Source: Candidatus Pacearchaeota archaeon (GTDB lineage Archaea; Nanoarchaeota; Nanoarchaeia; Pacearchaeales; GW2011-AR1). Taken from it: 9,015 nucleotides of DNA. The first letter of the stretch is position 1. Each line of letters starts with the position of its first letter. The stretch covers positions 1-9,015 of the forward strand of contig NZAS01000170.1 in NCBI GenBank assembly GCA_002686195.1, given 5' to 3'. Below the pieces are notes generated by a model, which was not told the origin of the DNA, did not search any database, and worked only from the letters and a program-made list of their open reading frames with translations. A program made the translations under genes and the position numbers. Positions 1 to 5,046 of this stretch are shown piece after piece.

Positions 1-168
1 GTAGTATCTTTAGATGATACAGTACCATGTTTCGACTCAAAAGGCAATGAAGTACAGAATTATGGGCCTCCATATTCTATGTCTAACCCATCTGGAGATC
101 CAAAGATACATGAACATTCACTTGGTACTGGCTTTGCTCAAAAAGATAAGAAAAAGGAGAAGGAATGA
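1..168 (+). CDS. 3' end of an unrecognised gene (5' truncated)
   Basis: Frame 1 is open from the first base to the TGA at 166-168, giving the last 55 residues of a protein that begins outside the window. The visible part is hydrophilic, rich in Pro, Gly and Asn in the middle (YGPPYSMSNPSGDP), and ends in a strongly charged Lys/Glu tail (KDKKKEKE). There is no membrane segment and no motif I recognise. Its stop overlaps the ATG of the next small gene as ATGA, and that gene's AGGAG lies inside its last codons, which supports this being the true reading frame. Function cannot be assigned from the tail alone. Confidence 0.6.
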   Translation, partial: VVSLDDTVPCFDSKGNEVQNYGPPYSMSNPSGDPKIHEHSLGTGFAQKDKKKEKE

Positions 169-275
169 TAAACATCATAACAGATTATTTAGTACTAATA
201 ATGCTTTATGCAATGCTCATATATTCAATGAGATTCATTGCTTTTCCAAAACATAAGGAGAATAAAAATGGCTGA
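165..275 (+). CDS. Small single-helix membrane peptide, 36 aa
   Basis: This short ORF has an AGGAG (155-159) about five bases before its ATG. The ATG overlaps the upstream stop as ATGA, a typical translational-coupling arrangement. The peptide has a hydrophobic stretch at about residues 8-27 (YLVLIMLYAMLIYSM) followed by a basic tail (RFIAFPKHKENK), so a single inner-membrane helix with a cytoplasmic C-terminus is the simplest reading. The last eight bases overlap the start of the next gene. Small phage membrane peptides can be holin-like, superinfection-exclusion or membrane-anchoring proteins, but nothing here separates these. It is supported by its start signals and composition only. Confidence 0.6.
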   Translation: MINIITDYLVLIMLYAMLIYSMRFIAFPKHKENKNG

Positions 276-468
276 TAAAATATCATTTTTCAAAAGACTT
301 GGAAACTTCTTTGGCAGAATAAAGCCAAAGAAACAACAACAAGCTGCTAAACCCAGTAAGGTTAATCTTCCTGTTATAAGCAAGAGTGAACCTTCAAAGC
401 GTATTAAACCAAGGCGTCTTTGTAAAGGCTGGAGTAATCATGGTATGCTTGGTCATAGAAGAGGATAG
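268..468 (+). CDS. Small highly basic protein, 66 aa, unknown function
   Basis: The start at 268 is chosen because AAGGAG (255-260) lies seven bases upstream; an in-frame ATG at 238 has no such signal. The protein begins MADKISFFKRLGNFFGRIKPKK, whose first 20 residues could form a short amphipathic, Phe-rich basic helix. A Lys/Arg/Gln/Pro-rich stretch follows, then a C-terminus with several His, Gly and Arg (SNHGMLGHRRG). There are no paired Cys and no full membrane segment. The composition suits binding to nucleic acid or to membrane surfaces, but this is inference. Its TAG stop lies one base before the ATG of the ParB-like gene, so the two are probably co-translated. Confidence 0.6.
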   Translation: MADKISFFKRLGNFFGRIKPKKQQQAAKPSKVNLPVISKSEPSKRIKPRRLCKGWSNHGMLGHRRG

Positions 469-469
469 A

Positions 470-1981
470 ATGAAAGAAAAAACAAAACAACCATTACCTA
501 TCAATATGGTTGATGTTAATCTTATCATAAGTAACGGTAACATAAGATCTGGCGATAAAAGTCGCACAAAAGAATATGCCAGAGTAAAAGAAAATATTAA
601 GGCTGACGGTAAAGTACTCAGGCCAGTTCTTTGTTACCTTGATGAGAATAATGCACCTGTATTGATAGATGGACATCAAAGAGTTCAAATAGCAAAAGAG
701 CTTGAAATACCAAATGTGCCTGTAAGTGTAATTGATAAACCTGATGATATTCCACGGGCGCAGTTGATTTGCAACATGTATACTGTCAAAATGACTCTGT
801 ATGAACAGATCATGGTTTATTCACATGAAGCTCAAAAAGCGGTTGATGAAGGTAAAGGCATGCAGGACCTGGCTGATCAATTTGGTCATTCTCTCACATA
901 CATGAAGAAGAGAATCAAATTAGCTAATCTTCATCCTAAATTGCTTACAAAGAACATTTCTGAAGATGAATTAAATGATCTAAGTGTGATAGCTGAATAT
1001 GACATTTCTATCCAGGATAGAGTTGTTAAAAGAGGCAAAACATTATGGTCTATTAAAAATGAGTTAAAACGTCTTTGTCCTAGCGAACGCTTATTCAAAG
1101 AGAACTTTAAACCAAAAGCATTAAAATTATATTATGATGCTTATGAAGGTACCAATAAACAGCAATCGTTGGTTTTATTTACTGATACGATTGTATATGA
1201 TCTTGGTTTCTTCATCTTTTGTCTAAGGCAACAACATCCAGAGGTGATGTCACTTCTTGAAGAATTGCCAGTTGATGAAAACACATATAATTATGATGTA
1301 AGATACAATACAAGCATAAAAGATGTTGTTTCTTTCAAGAATCCTAAAGCCTGGTTAAACAAGGTTACAGGATGGAATGCAGATTTTAATGATCCTTATT
1401 TTTATGGTAAGGTAACAAAATCTAAATCTCCTAAGAAAGAAGGCAGAAAATACCAGGGTGTTGACAACAAATTTGCTAAAGTTGTTCATTTGATAATTGA
1501 AAGCGAACTTGAAATTGTTGATACTAAGATGCTTGACAAGAAAGGCTTTAACATAGTCTATAATTGGCTGGTAACTCTTAAAAGTTATTCAGTAAATCTT
1601 GTTGCTAGTAAAGAAGTTGCTAAATCCAAAACTGAACCAGTAAATGTATTCAATGACTTAATTCATTACTGGTTTCATGCCTGGAATGGTTATGCTACTT
1701 TTAACGAAATTGATAAACTCTTTAAAATGATAGGTTTTTCATCTATTAAAGAGATGGTATTCACTTATTATAAAACAAGTGAACAATTTCGTAAAGATGT
1801 ATTATCCTGCTTTACAACAGCTCATCTTAAAACAATCATTGAAACCCCGTCAAAGAAGAAATCTGACATAGTTGATGATATTGCGATGACAACTGATTCA
1901 TTTCCTAAGAGTTTTCTAGACTTATTTGGTCAGGAAAATGTATGGAAAGAAGCAAACTTTCGCGATTCAGTCATTAAATAG
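470..1981 (+). CDS. ParB-like nuclease-fold protein with a long unassigned C-terminal region, 503 aa
   Basis: The N-terminal part resembles the ParB/Srx domain. A stretch at about residues 15-90 contains a KENIKADGKVLRPVL segment and then VLIDGHQRVQIAKEL, where DGHQR (67-71) takes the place of the family's GxRR-type nucleotide-binding box. NMYTVKMTLYEQ (102-113) matches the second ParB box (usually EN-QR-LS--E). MQDLADQFGHSLTYMKKRI (131-149) reads as the helix-turn-helix that follows in ParB and KorB-like proteins. Residues from about 200 to 503 are not recognised; they are mixed in charge with Trp-containing segments (YNWLV, WFHAWNGY). Canonical chromosomal ParB is about 280-300 aa, so this is much longer. 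No ParA is visible nearby. The start at 470 has GAGGA (461-465) four bases upstream; a longer in-frame start at 386 lacks an SD and would run through the upstream gene. In phages such proteins can act as regulators, nucleases or partition-like factors; which applies here is open. Confidence 0.85.
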   Translation: MKEKTKQPLPINMVDVNLIISNGNIRSGDKSRTKEYARVKENIKADGKVLRPVLCYLDENNAPVLIDGHQRVQIAKELEIPNVPVSVIDKPDDIPRAQLICNMYTVKMTLYEQIMVYSHEAQKAVDEGKGMQDLADQFGHSLTYMKKRIKLANLHPKLLTKNISEDELNDLSVIAEYDISIQDRVVKRGKTLWSIKNELKRLCPSERLFKENFKPKALKLYYDAYEGTNKQQSLVLFTDTIVYDLGFFIFCLRQQHPEVMSLLEELPVDENTYNYDVRYNTSIKDVVSFKNPKAWLNKVTGWNADFNDPYFYGKVTKSKSPKKEGRKYQGVDNKFAKVVHLIIESELEIVDTKMLDKKGFNIVYNWLVTLKSYSVNLVASKEVAKSKTEPVNVFNDLIHYWFHAWNGYATFNEIDKLFKMIGFSSIKEMVFTYYKTSEQFRKDVLSCFTTAHLKTIIETPSKKKSDIVDDIAMTTDSFPKSFLDLFGQENVWKEANFRDSVIK

Positions 1982-1997
1982 ATTCTCCTCCAAAAAA

Positions 1998-2040
1998 GAT
2001 AAGATGCGCCCCTTTCTCCAATAGTTTGGGGCCTCTTATC
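1998..2040 (-). terminator. GC-rich hairpin that reads as an intrinsic terminator on the minus strand
   Basis: GATAAGA (1998-2004) pairs with TCTTATC (2034-2040), and GCCCC (2008-2012) pairs with GGGGC (2028-2032). The stems are separated by a small 3x1 internal loop and closed by a 15-nt loop. On the + strand the hairpin is not followed by a U tract. It is preceded by six A (1992-1997), so on the minus strand the hairpin runs directly into TTTTTT, the classical layout of a Rho-independent terminator. It could block antisense transcription entering the ParB-like gene. The long loop is unusual. It may also act on the + strand as a transcript-end stabiliser. Confidence 0.55.
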
Positions 2041-2084
2041 TCTAGGAAAATCAACCATTTAGCAGTATTTTTTAAAGGGATAAA

Positions 2085-2237
2085 ATGGAATTAATTAACT
2101 ATCAATTAGTTAAAAATGGACTTAGGCTGATACATATCATAATGATTTTTTCAGCTTATTTAATAATAAAAAAAGGAAAGGAAAATGATAAAAGATTCAC
2201 TCAATCAATCCACAATAAACTACCTTCAAGAGCATAG
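2085..2237 (+). CDS. Doubtful small membrane ORF, 50 aa, overlapping the next gene
   Basis: An ATG at 2085 preceded by AAAGGGA (2074-2080) opens a 50-codon frame: MELINYQLVKNGLRLIHIIM, then a hydrophobic run (IFSAYLII, about residues 15-28) and a basic tail. It would encode a one-helix peptide rather like that at 165-275. Against it, it overlaps the better-supported gene at 2185 by 53 bp, and its early codons lie over a perfect inverted repeat that suggests a regulatory role for this DNA. I keep it as a low-confidence candidate. Confidence 0.3.
   Translation: MELINYQLVKNGLRLIHIIMIFSAYLIIKKGKENDKRFTQSIHNKLPSRA
2095..2113. repeat. Perfect 7-bp inverted repeat, possible operator
   Basis: TTAACTA (2095-2101) and TAGTTAA (2107-2113) are perfect reverse complements with a 5-bp spacer TCAAT. 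The half-site centres are 12 bp apart, near one helical turn, as expected for a site bound by a dimer. It lies about 75 bp upstream of the gene at 2185. In such AT-rich DNA a chance origin is quite possible. Confidence 0.35.
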
Positions 2238-2541
2238 ATCATCTTTTGCTAAAACACTTGGAGACATATTTAAAACTCAACTTTTTTCAAATACTTACGC
2301 TATTAGAGCAGAAAAGTATGGAAAAGAATATGCAGATAATATCAATACTATCAGTGTAATGAACCTGGAAGAACTAGAAATTTGTTCTGATAAGTATGAA
2401 CACATTAAAGGATTTAATACTCCATATATGATTGAACGGGGCATAAAACTAGATGCTAATGATTTATCTGAAATGAAGATATTTAATTATATTCAAAATA
2501 GAATTAGATACCTTAGACCTAAACCAGTAAAGAAAAATTAA
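2185..2541 (+). CDS. Unrecognised protein, 118 aa
   Basis: The ATG at 2185 follows an AAGGA (2173-2177) with seven-base spacing; a second AAGGA lies closer. The product is mostly helical by composition, mixed in charge and soluble, with no Cys pairs and no membrane segment. Segments such as TINYLQEHRSSFAKTLGDIF and NYIQNRIRYLRPKPVKKN give it basic ends around an acidic middle (NLEELEICSDKYEH). I recognise no family. It stands alone between two structured non-coding gaps, which suggests that its expression is set separately from the blocks on either side. Confidence 0.75.
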   Translation: MIKDSLNQSTINYLQEHRSSFAKTLGDIFKTQLFSNTYAIRAEKYGKEYADNINTISVMNLEELEICSDKYEHIKGFNTPYMIERGIKLDANDLSEMKIFNYIQNRIRYLRPKPVKKN

Positions 2542-2651
2542 CCTATTCGGGGGTATCAAGGTCCTTTCCGCACTTGTACAATGGCTCTACAGCCTATCCC
2601 TTACAGTACTCGTGTTACTCAAATGGTACCCCCTTTCATTAAAGGAACAAT
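2542..2651. other. Intergenic gap 2, filled by a structured element
   Basis: This 110-bp gap separates the 118-aa unknown gene from the first zinc-ribbon gene. Most of it is occupied by the 85-nt element at 2549-2633. The remainder is an eight-base lead-in and the SD-containing segment TTAAAGGAACAAT before the ATG at 2652. No convincing promoter is visible. Confidence 0.6.
2549..2633 (+). ncRNA. 85-nt structured RNA element, possibly cloverleaf-like
   Basis: GGGGGTATC (2549-2557) pairs with GGTACCCCC (2625-2633) over nine base pairs, including one G-U. Inside are a 4-bp hairpin GGCT-CTAC-AGCC (2583-2594) and a 4-bp stem with a 7-nt loop, AGTA/TACT (2605-2619). A third stem, CAAG (2557-2560) with CTTG (2573-2576), can form if the closing stem is cut to seven or eight pairs. 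The fold can therefore be drawn as a cloverleaf with a 7-bp closing stem. It is not a normal tRNA: there is no T-loop consensus, no 7-nt anticodon loop and no CCA. It may be a 5' leader of the next gene, a stable small RNA, or a transcript-end structure. Confidence 0.45.
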
Positions 2652-2870
2652 ATGGATAATTATGAAAAATGTCCTCATTGTAAAAACGATCTTATTGTAC
2701 ATCACATTCCGAGTTATGATGACTCAGAGATAATAGAGGTTTATCTTGAATGTACTGTATGTAATAAGAATGATATAGATGTAGCGGACTGGGAAGATGC
2801 AACTCAACTTGAGGTCGATCAGGCCATTGATAGAGAAATTGATGAAAGAAACTCAGTCACTTTCAATTAA
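2652..2870 (+). CDS. Small zinc-ribbon protein, 72 aa
   Basis: Two CxxC knuckles, CPHC (7-10) and CTVC (34-37), separated by about 23 residues form a four-cysteine zinc ribbon. The C-terminal half is strongly acidic (DIDVADWEDATQLEVDQAID), which argues against simple DNA-backbone binding and for protein contacts. The ATG follows AAAGGAACAAT, a good SD, directly downstream of the structured element. The 3' end overlaps the start of the next gene by 29 bp. Phages often carry such small zinc proteins as transcription or host-takeover factors, but the target here cannot be told. Confidence 0.75.
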   Translation: MDNYEKCPHCKNDLIVHHIPSYDDSEIIEVYLECTVCNKNDIDVADWEDATQLEVDQAIDREIDERNSVTFN

Positions 2871-3051
2871 CGAACTAAATAAAGCCTGGGTAGATATGTT
2901 TAATAACATAGATGATGTTGTTGAAGAAATAGTTGATTACTATCCAGACTTTGAATCAAAAATAGATAGAGGTTTAATAAAAGATGCAATCAGAAAAACC
3001 CAAAAACTTGCCGAACTCATTGAAAAGGGCAGGAAAATGTCCAGGGTATGA
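2842..3051 (+). CDS. Small acidic helical protein, 69 aa
   Basis: I chose the ATG at 2842 over one at 2797 because it gives a shorter overlap with the upstream zinc gene and has an AGAGA-type weak SD about five bases upstream. The protein is probably all helical: an acidic middle (NNIDDVVEEIVDYYPDFESK) is followed by a basic helix (IKDAIRKTQKLAELIEKGRK). No family is recognised. It sits between and overlaps two zinc-ribbon genes, by 29 bp and 68 bp. The second overlap is long, so the start of the downstream gene or the reality of this frame carries some doubt. Confidence 0.55.
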   Translation: MKETQSLSINELNKAWVDMFNNIDDVVEEIVDYYPDFESKIDRGLIKDAIRKTQKLAELIEKGRKMSRV

Positions 3052-3247
3052 TATTGATGTTGATGAAAATGGACCACATATTATAAGATGTGATCATTAT
3101 TGTCCTCATTGTGATATACATATGACATATGATGAATTTATAGAAAATGATGGAGATAGATCTTATCCTGTATGGAAATGCAACAATCAAGAATGCAATA
3201 CTAAAAACGTACATCCGTATTATTTTGAATATGCGGATGTTCAATAA
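2984..3247 (+). CDS. Small zinc-binding protein, 87 aa
   Basis: A CPHC knuckle (40-43, with an extra Cys at 36) and a second pair, C66 and C71 (CNNQEC), could form a zinc ribbon; His residues nearby (H38, H42, H46) may also take part. The rest is acidic and aromatic (ENDGDRSYPVWKC, HPYYFEYADV). The start at 2984 is supported by GAGGT (2969-2973) ten bases upstream, although it makes a 68-bp overlap with the preceding frame. No later ATG in this frame precedes the cysteines. With the genes at 2652 and 4795 this makes three zinc-binding small proteins in the window. Confidence 0.7.
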   Translation: MQSEKPKNLPNSLKRAGKCPGYDIDVDENGPHIIRCDHYCPHCDIHMTYDEFIENDGDRSYPVWKCNNQECNTKNVHPYYFEYADVQ

Positions 3248-3258
3248 GGAAATATCTT

Positions 3259-3555
3259 ATGGCAGTAGAAACAACAAGTAAAATAGCTTACCTAGAAATA
3301 AATACAGATGGTACAGCTAGGACTCAAAAAAAGGTCATATTAGAGGCAGTCAGACACCATTATGAACTACATGGTGAAGGAATGTCTTTAAAAGAAATAG
3401 TATTATTAACAGGTTATGAAATCAATGCAGTAAGTGGTAGAGTAAACGACTTGAAAAAGCTTAAACTGTTAGAGACTATAGAAAAAAGAAAATGTTCGGT
3501 TACAGGTAGATTAATAGCGCCTGTAGTGCCAATACTTAGACTGAATTTTATTTAA
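3259..3555 (+). CDS. Winged-helix DNA-binding protein, 98 aa
   Basis: Residues 23-72 fit a winged-helix fold. A first helix (KKVILEAVRHHYELHG) is followed by the helix-turn-helix MSLKEIVLLTGYEINAVSGR (42-61), a recognition-helix end NDLKKLKLLE, and a beta wing TIEKRKCSVTGRLIAPVVPI (73-92). The pattern of a first helix, SLKEI-LTG and then V-GRVNDLKKLKLLE is common to small phage winged-helix regulators and MarR-like folds. The start has AAGGA (3246-3250) eight bases upstream. It likely binds DNA as a regulator or accessory factor in early gene control, but its target is not visible. Confidence 0.75.
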   Translation: MAVETTSKIAYLEINTDGTARTQKKVILEAVRHHYELHGEGMSLKEIVLLTGYEINAVSGRVNDLKKLKLLETIEKRKCSVTGRLIAPVVPILRLNFI

Positions 3556-3572
3556 TAAAAAAGGAAAATAAC

Positions 3573-4280
3573 ATGATGATGTTACATTGTGGTGGAAGAG
3601 CAGTAGAATTTCCAGAATTGGAAGCTGTACCTCTGCCCGAAGAAACAAATACATATATACCAGTCCCATTTGGAGACTTGGTTAAAAATACCAGGGAGGC
3701 AGCTGATGATCTCCTTAAAGATCACACTTTTAACTCAGCTCAATATGCTTTAGCTGGTAAAGATCAGAAAATGTTCGCAATACTTCAGTATAACAGCGAC
3801 AATGAAGAAATGGGATATGCTATAGGCATAAGATCCAGTTATGATAAATCCATGACCAATGGGTTCTGTATTGGAGCTAAAGTATTTGTCTGTGATAACA
3901 TGGCATTTACTGGTGATGTTACTTATATGCGAAAGCACACTAAGAATGTCTGGAATGACCTGGAAGAAAAACTTGTTACTACTATTTACAGTAGCAGAAA
4001 TAAGTTTAAAAACATTCTTCATGACAGAAAAGTTATGGGTGAACGGATAGTAGGAACTGATCAAGGTTATGAATTCATGGGTAAGCTGGTAGGTAATGAA
4101 ATTTTAAAGCCTAGACAAATGACTGTGGCTATGAAATGCTGGAAAACTCCACCTTATGAAGAGTTTGGCCCCAGGAATATGTGGTCATTATATAACGCTT
4201 GTACAGAGGCACTCAAAAGTACACCTCCTAACAAGATACTTGAACAGCATATCAATTTGCATAATTACGCAACTGCGTAA
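3573..4280 (+). CDS. DUF932 family phage/plasmid-like protein, 235 aa
   Basis: The segment GIRSSYDKSMTNGFCIGAKV, running into FVCDNMAFTGD (85-115), is the signature of the DUF932 (phage/plasmid-like TIGR03299) family. The C-terminal WSLYNACTEALKSTPP followed by a His/Asn-rich end (about 204-230) is also typical. Family members are usually about 250-350 aa, so this is a short member. Their biochemical role is not established; they recur beside replication and recombination genes in phages and plasmids, as here. The start has three ATG codons in a row; the first follows AAGGA (3561-3565) with seven-base spacing. A structured gap follows the stop. Confidence 0.85.
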   Translation: MMMLHCGGRAVEFPELEAVPLPEETNTYIPVPFGDLVKNTREAADDLLKDHTFNSAQYALAGKDQKMFAILQYNSDNEEMGYAIGIRSSYDKSMTNGFCIGAKVFVCDNMAFTGDVTYMRKHTKNVWNDLEEKLVTTIYSSRNKFKNILHDRKVMGERIVGTDQGYEFMGKLVGNEILKPRQMTVAMKCWKTPPYEEFGPRNMWSLYNACTEALKSTPPNKILEQHINLHNYATA

Positions 4281-4362
4281 ACAAATAAACCTGCGGGGGC
4301 AGACAATAGGCAACAGATCCTAGGTGAGCCGACCTTTGCCCCTTACGGTTTAAGGAACACAA
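4281..4362. other. Intergenic gap 3, filled by a structured element
   Basis: This 82-bp gap between the DUF932-like gene and the coiled-coil gene is almost entirely occupied by the stem-loop element at 4286-4352, which runs into the SD of the next gene. No promoter could be supported. Confidence 0.6.
4286..4352 (+). promoter_or_regulatory. Structured 5' leader abutting the SD of the next gene
   Basis: TAAACC (4286-4291) pairs with GGTTTA (4347-4352), and GGGGCA (4296-4301) pairs with TGCCCC (4337-4342). A four-base internal loop lies on each side. The 35-nt interior is GC-rich for this genome and can form one or two small hairpins (TAGG with CCTA, GGT with ACC). The outer stem's last base is the first A of TAAGGA, so the SD AAGGA (4352-4356) begins where the stem ends. 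Folding could thus modulate ribosome access to the gene at 4363. It could equally be a transcript-end or processing structure for the DUF932-like gene. Confidence 0.5.
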
Positions 4363-4662
4363 ATGAACGACTATCAAAAAGAAATACAAAAAATATGTGA
4401 CGAAATAGTTCGTCGTGAGAATGGAAAAGATGCACCAGTGACATATTTTGATCTTTCAGATGACGAACAATGGAGGATTGCTGGAGATGCTGAAATTGAA
4501 TATATAAAACGACTTCAAGATAAAGCAGATAAAAAGATTGAAAGACTTGAAAAAGAAAACGATAAATCATCTAGTGCTTTTTATAAGAAATTCCTAGAAT
4601 GGTTATCACTAACTCGTTTAATAAGCGGAATAACGAAAAATGGAAAAGAAAAGTCCAACTGA
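4363..4662 (+). CDS. Coiled-coil protein, 99 aa, unknown function
   Basis: The ATG follows AAGGA (4352-4356) with six-base spacing. Residues about 45-80 form a strongly charged heptad-like helix (EYIKRLQDKADKKIERLEKE), and the C-terminus is more hydrophobic (FLEWLSLTRLISGI) with a Lys-rich tail. There are no Cys pairs or enzyme motifs. The charge pattern suggests self-association or binding to a partner protein. It opens the chain of overlapping genes leading to the replication proteins, and its last 23 bp overlap the next small gene. No family is recognised. Confidence 0.7.
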   Translation: MNDYQKEIQKICDEIVRRENGKDAPVTYFDLSDDEQWRIAGDAEIEYIKRLQDKADKKIERLEKENDKSSSAFYKKFLEWLSLTRLISGITKNGKEKSN

Positions 4663-4813
4663 ATCAACTCATGGGATCTCTTCATGGTACTCAGTAATAA
4701 GTATTTATAAAGCTTTGTTAAAAGAAGAAAAGATACTTGTTAATGGTGCTGCACACACTAGAATGAAACACTTACAAACAAGGAAAAAAAGAAAATGGGC
4801 TACTCGTATATAA
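4640..4813 (+). CDS. Small basic protein, 57 aa, bridging two genes
   Basis: This frame exactly fills the otherwise empty 132 bp between the genes at 4363 and 4795, overlapping the first by 23 bp and the second by 19 bp. That matches the overlapping style of the whole downstream block. The product begins MEKKSPTESTHGISSWYSVI, continues with a helix (SIYKALLKEEKILVNGAA) and ends very basic (RMKHLQTRKKRKWATRI), which suits nucleic-acid binding. The upstream SD is poor (GCGGA at 4626-4630), so it may depend on translational coupling. No family is recognised. Confidence 0.6.
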   Translation: MEKKSPTESTHGISSWYSVISIYKALLKEEKILVNGAAHTRMKHLQTRKKRKWATRI

Positions 4814-5046
4814 AATGGACATGTTGTGGCTGTGGAGATGAATATACTGAACAAACAGGTGATACAGATGAAAGAATGTGTGACGATTGTTTAGATTATG
4901 AATCAGAAACTGATCTCACAACAAAAATAACAAAAGATCCTGTAATTAAAACTACAGGAAAAATCTTCAATAAAACTGAAAAAAACTTCTTAAGTGGTAT
5001 GGCTAAAAAAATGAACCTACCACCAGTAGAATTTGATGATGAATAA
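4795..5046 (+). CDS. Small zinc-binding protein, 83 aa
   Basis: Two knuckles close to the N-terminus, C10-C11-G-C13 and C29-D-D-C32, with an acidic loop between them (GDEYTEQTGDTDERM), form a compact four-cysteine zinc site of the ribbon or treble-clef kind. The remainder is a Lys/Thr-rich linker and a helix (NKTEKNFLSGMAKKMNLP) with an acidic end. The start has AAGGA (4780-4784) ten bases upstream. It is the third small zinc protein in the window. It is not closely similar to the other two in cysteine spacing, so they are unlikely to be recent duplicates. Confidence 0.7.
   Translation: MGYSYIKWTCCGCGDEYTEQTGDTDERMCDDCLDYESETDLTTKITKDPVIKTTGKIFNKTEKNFLSGMAKKMNLPPVEFDDE

Larger units (their letters stand above)
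1982..2184. other. Intergenic gap 1: GC-rich hairpin, then AT-rich region with a dyad
   Basis: This 203-bp gap follows the ParB-like gene. It contains a strong hairpin (1998-2040), an AT-rich stretch with a T run near 2067-2073, a perfect 7-bp inverted repeat (2095-2113) and a doubtful short ORF (2085-2237). A very weak promoter-like arrangement can be drawn (TTTAGC at 2058 and TAAAAT at 2081, 17 bp apart), but it matches the -35 consensus at only three positions and is not called. The gap looks like a boundary between transcription units. Confidence 0.5.

Noticed and set aside
14..256. An 80-codon + frame at the window start
   Set aside because: It conflicts with the frame-1 gene end and the SD-led small membrane peptide; its start has no SD and its sequence looks like out-of-frame translation.
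386..469. An upstream extension of the ParB-like protein by 28 residues
   Set aside because: It would lie over the small basic gene ending at 468, lacks an SD, and the start at 470 has GAGGA just upstream.
2549..2633. A canonical tRNA gene
   Set aside because: The outline is tRNA-like, but there is no GGTTCGAAT-type T arm, no 7-nt anticodon loop and no CCA on either strand.
2581..2733. A 50-codon frame starting MALQPIPYSTRVTQMVPPFI across the structured gap and into the zinc-ribbon gene
   Set aside because: No SD lies upstream of its ATG, it runs through the closing stem and the SD of the next gene, and its second half is the shadow of the zinc-ribbon frame.
3750..4064. A 104-codon minus-strand frame inside the DUF932-like gene
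   Set aside because: It lies wholly opposite a well-supported gene, has no convincing start signal and reads as low-complexity Ser/Phe/Ile sequence typical of antisense AT-rich coding DNA.
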